This document shows positions 18,367 through 19,571 of a DNA stretch of 19,571 nucleotides, piece by piece. The translations under genes and the position numbers were made by a program. The notes under the pieces are model-generated. The model was not told the DNA's origin, did no database searches, and saw nothing but the letters and a program-made list of their open reading frames with translations. The stretch comes from Tritrichomonas foetus (lineage: Eukaryota; Parabasalia; Tritrichomonadida; Tritrichomonadidae): NCBI GenBank assembly GCA_001839685.1, contig MLAK01001341.1, positions 1 to 19,571 of the forward strand, read 5' to 3'. Position 1 is the stretch's first letter; every line of letters begins with the position of its first letter.

Positions 18367-19571
18367 ATGGGAGCCCATATTTCTCGAGCAAATAATTTTC
18401 CGACTGTAAAGAAATATCGTGCATTGATCAAAGAAGCAAAGGACAATCGATTGACAACCAATATTAGTCGTACCTTCACCGAATTAACAAATTCGGTGAA
18501 TTCATTATTTTCTGCCTATGATCGTTGTATAGCAGGAAATAAATTAGATGATGATATAAGTGGAAACTTTGAACGAGGATTCGCTAAAATCAATAGAGCA
18601 TTAGAGGGTTTTGAAAGATGCTTAAATTACTTAAAGGAAAATAATTCACTTGAACTTCAGAACCAATTTAGAGAAGATTTTCTCAACTTTATGAGGCAGA
18701 CGTCAGTTCTTTCACAAAATATTGGAGATGCTCTTCTAGGAATTCTTCAAACAACATCAATTAATGCTTTTTCACGCTTTTATTTTGAATTATCATTATT
18801 TGAATTTTCATTTGATGTTATTAATATTGAAAAACCACCATATTATCGATTTTCTATGATTCCATTATATAAACATCGTTCCCAAATCATGAATGCACGA
18901 TCTAAATATTTAAATGTTTTAACCCCACATGGAAGTGGAAAAACTCTCCTTGTTCCTCTTTTAATGATTTTACGTTCATTTGAACAAAATATTCAAAGTC
19001 CCAATATTCTTTTAATTATTCAAAATGAAACATTAATTCATTCCCTTCGAAATATTTTTTCTTCATTTAATGAAGATGAATCATTTCTTTTATGTGAAAA
19101 TGTTCATGAATTTGTTCGATTTAGTCGTCAACAACAATTTCAACCAATTCTTTATATTTTGAGTCCACTTGAAGCCCTTCAAATTATTCATCTTAAACGT
19201 ACAAATTTTGAAGAGAATCAACAATTTATTTCTAAAAGTACATTTATTATTGATGATGTTCATTCACGAACAGTATATACAGATGTTCTTCTTCAAGATT
19301 TATTAAAACAAATTCTTTCTTTCAAAACAATATATTCAACACCACATAAAACTTCTAATATTGAAAAAACTAAACTTATTTTTATGTCAGCTATTGAAAA
19401 TTCTCGATTTTTAGAATTTGTTGGAAGACATAAAACAATTAATTATGAAGAAGAATCACTAGGAATTCCTAAAAAGAAAATTATTTGTCATACAATTTCA
19501 GAAATTAATAAATATCAAGTAATTAAAACAGTTACAAAACATTATTCATTATTATCAGAAGAAGAATTAGA
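18367..19571 (+). CDS. Second copy of the DEAH-like helicase/RBR gene, 3'-truncated by window end
   Basis: The ATG at 18367 opens 401 uninterrupted codons to the last base. The protein starts MGAHISRANNFPTVKKY, against MGNLVSIANDFPTVKKY in the complete copy. The first 110 residues are about 70% identical, with one extra codon near residue 31. From codon 111 (18697) onward protein and DNA are identical to the minus-strand copy, including Walker A PHGSGKT and DDVH. The IBR/RING2 end is outside the window, so its presence is unknown. The upstream flank is unrelated to that of copy 1; TCATCACA sits directly before the ATG, implying a very short leader if used. It may be a true paralogue, partly homogenised by gene conversion, or partly an assembly artefact in the identical portion. 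Confidence 0.8.
   Translation, partial: MGAHISRANNFPTVKKYRALIKEAKDNRLTTNISRTFTELTNSVNSLFSAYDRCIAGNKLDDDISGNFERGFAKINRALEGFERCLNYLKENNSLELQNQFREDFLNFMRQTSVLSQNIGDALLGILQTTSINAFSRFYFELSLFEFSFDVINIEKPPYYRFSMIPLYKHRSQIMNARSKYLNVLTPHGSGKTLLVPLLMILRSFEQNIQSPNILLIIQNETLIHSLRNIFSSFNEDESFLLCENVHEFVRFSRQQQFQPILYILSPLEALQIIHLKRTNFEENQQFISKSTFIIDDVHSRTVYTDVLLQDLLKQILSFKTIYSTPHKTSNIEKTKLIFMSAIENSRFLEFVGRHKTINYEEESLGIPKKKIICHTISEINKYQVIKTVTKHYSLLSEEEL
18697..19571 (+). repeat. Inverted-repeat arm 2 (within gene copy 2)
   Basis: 875 bases identical to the reverse complement of 13030-13904. The boundary is sharp: ATGAGG|CAGACGTCAG here against ATGCAA|CAGACGTCAG in arm 1. The intervening 4.8 kb holds the rest of copy 1's 5' end, the Trp-repeat gene and the transposase relic. 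Confidence 0.95.

Noticed and set aside
18246..18479. 77-codon minus-strand open frame across the start of gene copy 2
   Set aside because: It is antisense to the conserved first codons of copy 2 and to the relic, with spacer-like composition.
1..19571. Spliceosomal introns
   Set aside because: No GTAYGT-type donor with the trichomonad ACTAACACACAG-type acceptor was noticed; all main genes read through in one frame.
1..19571. tRNA, rRNA or CRISPR loci
   Set aside because: No cloverleaf-type boxes, conserved rRNA stretches or regular repeat-spacer arrays were seen on either strand.

Overview
The window looks like nuclear DNA from a trichomonad protist, most likely Tritrichomonas foetus or a close relative. 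The evidence is AT-rich DNA, long intron-free genes of typically eukaryotic families, very short candidate 5' leaders with initiator-like TCA-Y-W sites, and a UAAA tetranucleotide at or just after stop codons. Eukaryotic-only architectures include an ER-type multi-membrane M28 peptidase, a DEAH-like helicase fused to RING-between-RING zinc fingers, and a Sfi1-like tryptophan-repeat protein. The species call is from memory of the lineage, not from a search. The stop codons used are TAA, TAG and TGA, so the code appears standard. I see no tRNA, rRNA or CRISPR array.

Layout, left to right. (1) 1-2883, plus: a 5'-truncated gene for a cysteine-rich, type I membrane (surface-type) protein, broken by one in-frame TAA at 1897. 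(2) 2884-3765: intergenic, with an imperfect foldback repeat. (3) 3766-5553, plus: a MATE-family efflux transporter. (4) 5841-8207, minus: an M28 metallopeptidase of the ERMP1/FXNA type, convergent with MATE. (5) 8241-8993: mostly noncoding, with a possible decayed minus-strand coding fragment. (6) 8994-14231, minus: a 1745-residue helicase/RBR fusion protein carrying ten isolated N bases. (7) 14232-14771: divergent promoter region. (8) 14772-16844, plus: a Trp-repeat coiled-coil protein, candidate Sfi1/centrin-binding type. (9) 16845-18366: a doubtful small ORF and a broken DDE-transposase-like relic. (10) 18367-19571, plus: the first 401 codons of a second copy of the helicase/RBR gene, in opposite orientation and cut by the window end.

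The most striking structure is the pair of helicase/RBR copies. From 18697 to the last base, copy 2 is identical, base for base, to the reverse complement of 13904-13030. The preceding 330 bases are clearly diverged. The window ends one base short of the position that is N in copy 1. Together with the N bases confined to this gene, this points to a multi-copy family whose near-identical parts could not be resolved in assembly, or to recent gene conversion, or both. The transposase relic ends about 55 bases before copy 2.

The genes do not form a pathway. They are independently transcribed single genes: a surface protein, a transporter, an ER peptidase, a candidate ubiquitin ligase with RNA-helicase-like parts, and a candidate cytoskeletal protein.
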